NCBI RefSeq assembly: GCF_018069865.1
Contig: NZ_JAGQDG010000004.1
Coordinates: 496,001-560,000, forward strand
Source: Ideonella paludis
Lineage (GTDB): Bacteria; Pseudomonadota; Gammaproteobacteria; Burkholderiales; Burkholderiaceae_C
DNA length: 64,000 nt
Reading direction: 5' to 3'
Shown here: positions 62,534 to 64,000 of the stretch, piece by piece
How positions within the stretch are numbered: the stretch's first letter is position 1
Layout of the letters: each line of letters starts with the position of its first letter
Position numbers and translations under genes: made by a program
The notes under the pieces: model-generated
Databases searched by the model: none
What the model was told of the DNA's origin: nothing
What the model saw: the letters and a program-made list of their open reading frames with translations, nothing else

Positions 62534-63886
62534 TCACGTCGTCGCCTCATCCACCACCTGCGTGCCCGGCACCGTGTCTTGCGGCTTGGGCAGCACTTTG
62601 ACGCCGCGGATCACCGGCCAGTGCCAGGCCACTGCGCACATCAGCAAGCAAGTGCAGCCGGCAAAGGCCAGTGAGGCGCGCAGGTCCACGTGCTCTCCCA
62701 ACCAGCCACCGATCAGGGCGCCCGGGCCAGCAGGCAACAGGATGAGCCAGCGCACGGTGCTGGTCATGCGGCCCAGCATGGGCTCGGGCGTCACGGCTTG
62801 GCGCAGTGAGATGAAGTTGATGAAGATCAGCACCGCGCCCACGCCGAAGAGCGAGAGCATCAGCCCGAACATCCACACGCCCAGGGTGCCTACTGGCGCC
62901 ACCGCCAGCAGCAGCCAGCCCAAAGCGGTGATGAACCAGCCCAGGATCAGGCAAGGCCCAGGCCCGATGCGCGCGCTGATGCGGTGGCCCAGCACACTGG
63001 CCGACACGGTGCCCACGCCCAAAGCGATGTAAGACAAGCCGATGGCTTGCTCGCTCATATTGAGCGTACGAGTCGCGAAGAGGATTTGCACCACCAGGGC
63101 CGCCTGATGGCACATCTGCCACACGCCCACGCAGGTGGCCATGGCGATCAGCAGCGGTTGTTGACGCACAAAGCGCAGGCCTTCCATCAGGTCAGCCCGA
63201 AAGCGCCGCCAGCCTTCGCCTTTTGGCACCTCTTTGCGCTGCTCGTGGACCTTCACGCCGCGCAAGATCCACGCCGAGATGGCCAGCATCACTGCGTCCA
63301 CCAGCAAGGCCACCGGGGCGCCGAGAAAGCGGATCAAAGCGCCGGCAACGCCCGGGCCCGCCACCTCGGCCCCCGAGCTGGCCAGTGCGTTCTTGGCATG
63401 AGCCTCGACCAGCCGCTCGCGGGGCACCACTTGTGTCAGCACGATTTGCGCGGCCGAGCCTGCGGTGGTGTGCACCGCGCCAATGGCGAAGCCAACGGCA
63501 TACAACCAGCCCATATTGAGCCAACCCAGCCACCACGCCAGCGGCACGGTGGCCAGGGCCACACCGAGCAAGGCTTCGCCAAAGATGTAGACGGGCAGCT
63601 TGAGCACACGGTCCAGCCACACCCCTGCGGGCAGAGAAAAAAGCACAAAGGGCAGCAGTTCAGCGGCCAGCAACCAGCCCATTTGGGTGGGCGTGGCCTG
63701 CAGCAGCACGGCCGCCGTCAGCGGCAGGGCCAGCATGCTGACTTGGCCGCCGAAGGAGCTGATGAGGATGGAAGTCCACAGGCGGCGATAGACCGCGTCT
63801 CGCAGTAAGTCGGTGGGCGACAGGGTCAGGGCGGCCCGGGCCTTGGCCCCGAGCGCGACGACGGCCCCATTCAAAACATTCAACAC
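62534..63886 (-). CDS. MFS exporter of the EntS/MFS_3 type
   Basis: A 450-residue, twelve-helix major facilitator related to EntS-like siderophore and drug exporters. DAVYRRLWTSILISSFGGQVSMLALP, LLPFVLFSLPAGVWLDR and the middle loop carrying the DLMEGLRFVRQQPLL segment are characteristic. I choose GTG at 63886, which has GGGAGA about six bases upstream; the frame is open further to 63961 without a site. It converges with ugpQ, with nine bases between the stops. No siderophore genes are visible up to the window end. Confidence 0.85.
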   Translation of the reverse strand: MLNVLNGAVVALGAKARAALTLSPTDLLRDAVYRRLWTSILISSFGGQVSMLALPLTAAVLLQATPTQMGWLLAAELLPFVLFSLPAGVWLDRVLKLPVYIFGEALLGVALATVPLAWWLGWLNMGWLYAVGFAIGAVHTTAGSAAQIVLTQVVPRERLVEAHAKNALASSGAEVAGPGVAGALIRFLGAPVALLVDAVMLAISAWILRGVKVHEQRKEVPKGEGWRRFRADLMEGLRFVRQQPLLIAMATCVGVWQMCHQAALVVQILFATRTLNMSEQAIGLSYIALGVGTVSASVLGHRISARIGPGPCLILGWFITALGWLLLAVAPVGTLGVWMFGLMLSLFGVGAVLIFINFISLRQAVTPEPMLGRMTSTVRWLILLPAGPGALIGGWLGEHVDLRASLAFAGCTCLLMCAVAWHWPVIRGVKVLPKPQDTVPGTQVVDEATT

Positions 63887-64000
63887 AAGGTTCTCCCTCA
63901 ACTCGAACTCAAGCCTTGTGGGCTTGGAAAGGGCATGGGCTCCGGTGCGGCGCCTCTGCAAGATGGGCCACGGGGTGAGCGCTGCGGAAGAAGGGGGCCT

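Overview
The window is a gene-dense, GC-rich stretch of a bacterial chromosome. Gene content and order point to a betaproteobacterium of the order Burkholderiales (Comamonadaceae or the Roseateles/Leptothrix-like groups). The indicators are a ubiE/ubiJ/ubiB ubiquinone block, an fmdB-DUF502-aspS operon, a flgBCDEF operon divergent from flgAMN, a GspE-type ATPase beside a spermidine-synthase-like gene, and a very large DUF3683-type FAD/Fe-S oxidoreductase. I found no tRNA, rRNA, CRISPR array, transposase, integrase or prophage gene.

Layout. 0.1-4.9 kb: xanthine dehydrogenase xdhABC. 4.9-13.8 kb: single genes (DUF924, TauE/SafE exporter, quinone oxidoreductase, lipid-type metallo-hydrolase, two EamA transporters, alpha/beta hydrolase, gamma-glutamyltransferase). 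An 18-bp perfect inverted repeat bounds a 113-bp palindromic element at about 8 kb. 13.9-19.3 kb: a sucrose unit read leftward (TonB-dependent receptor, SLC45-like MFS permease, sucrose phosphorylase), with a LacI-type operator inside the promoter spacer. 19.4-21.5 kb: rtcB-prfH, an RNA ligase plus release-factor-like ribosome rescue module. It is preceded by a 19-codon leader ORF and mutually exclusive RNA helices. 21.6-23.6 kb: tctBA without a binding protein. 23.7-26.3 kb: GspE-type ATPase and spermidine-synthase-like protein.

26.4-31.9 kb: early flagellar genes flgFEDCB (leftward) and flgA, flgM, flgN (rightward), with a clear sigma-28 promoter before flgM. 32-39.5 kb: glutamine-synthetase-like protein, PQQ sugar dehydrogenase, patatin/OmpA-lipoprotein pair, PHP phosphatase plus yciO, lipoprotein, RidA, PlsY. 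39.5-46.3 kb: cardiolipin synthase, EEP phosphatase, nudB, a MenA/UbiA-like prenyltransferase, aspS, DUF502, fmdB. 46.3-57.2 kb: Na+/solute symporter, then a leftward run of DUF3683 oxidoreductase, HIT, DUF971, ubiE, galE, secreted hypothetical, ubiJ, ubiB. 57.5-62.5 kb: ugpBAECQ glycerol-3-phosphate/glycerophosphodiester uptake. 62.5-63.9 kb: MFS exporter.

Most of the window is ordinary housekeeping and transport. The parts most worth follow-up are the rtcB-prfH leader, the palindromic element at 7.9-8.0 kb, the sucrose phosphorylase unit and the interrupted ubiE...ubiJB and flgF/flgG synteny. All functional statements come from reading motifs and remembered family knowledge; no database search was run.
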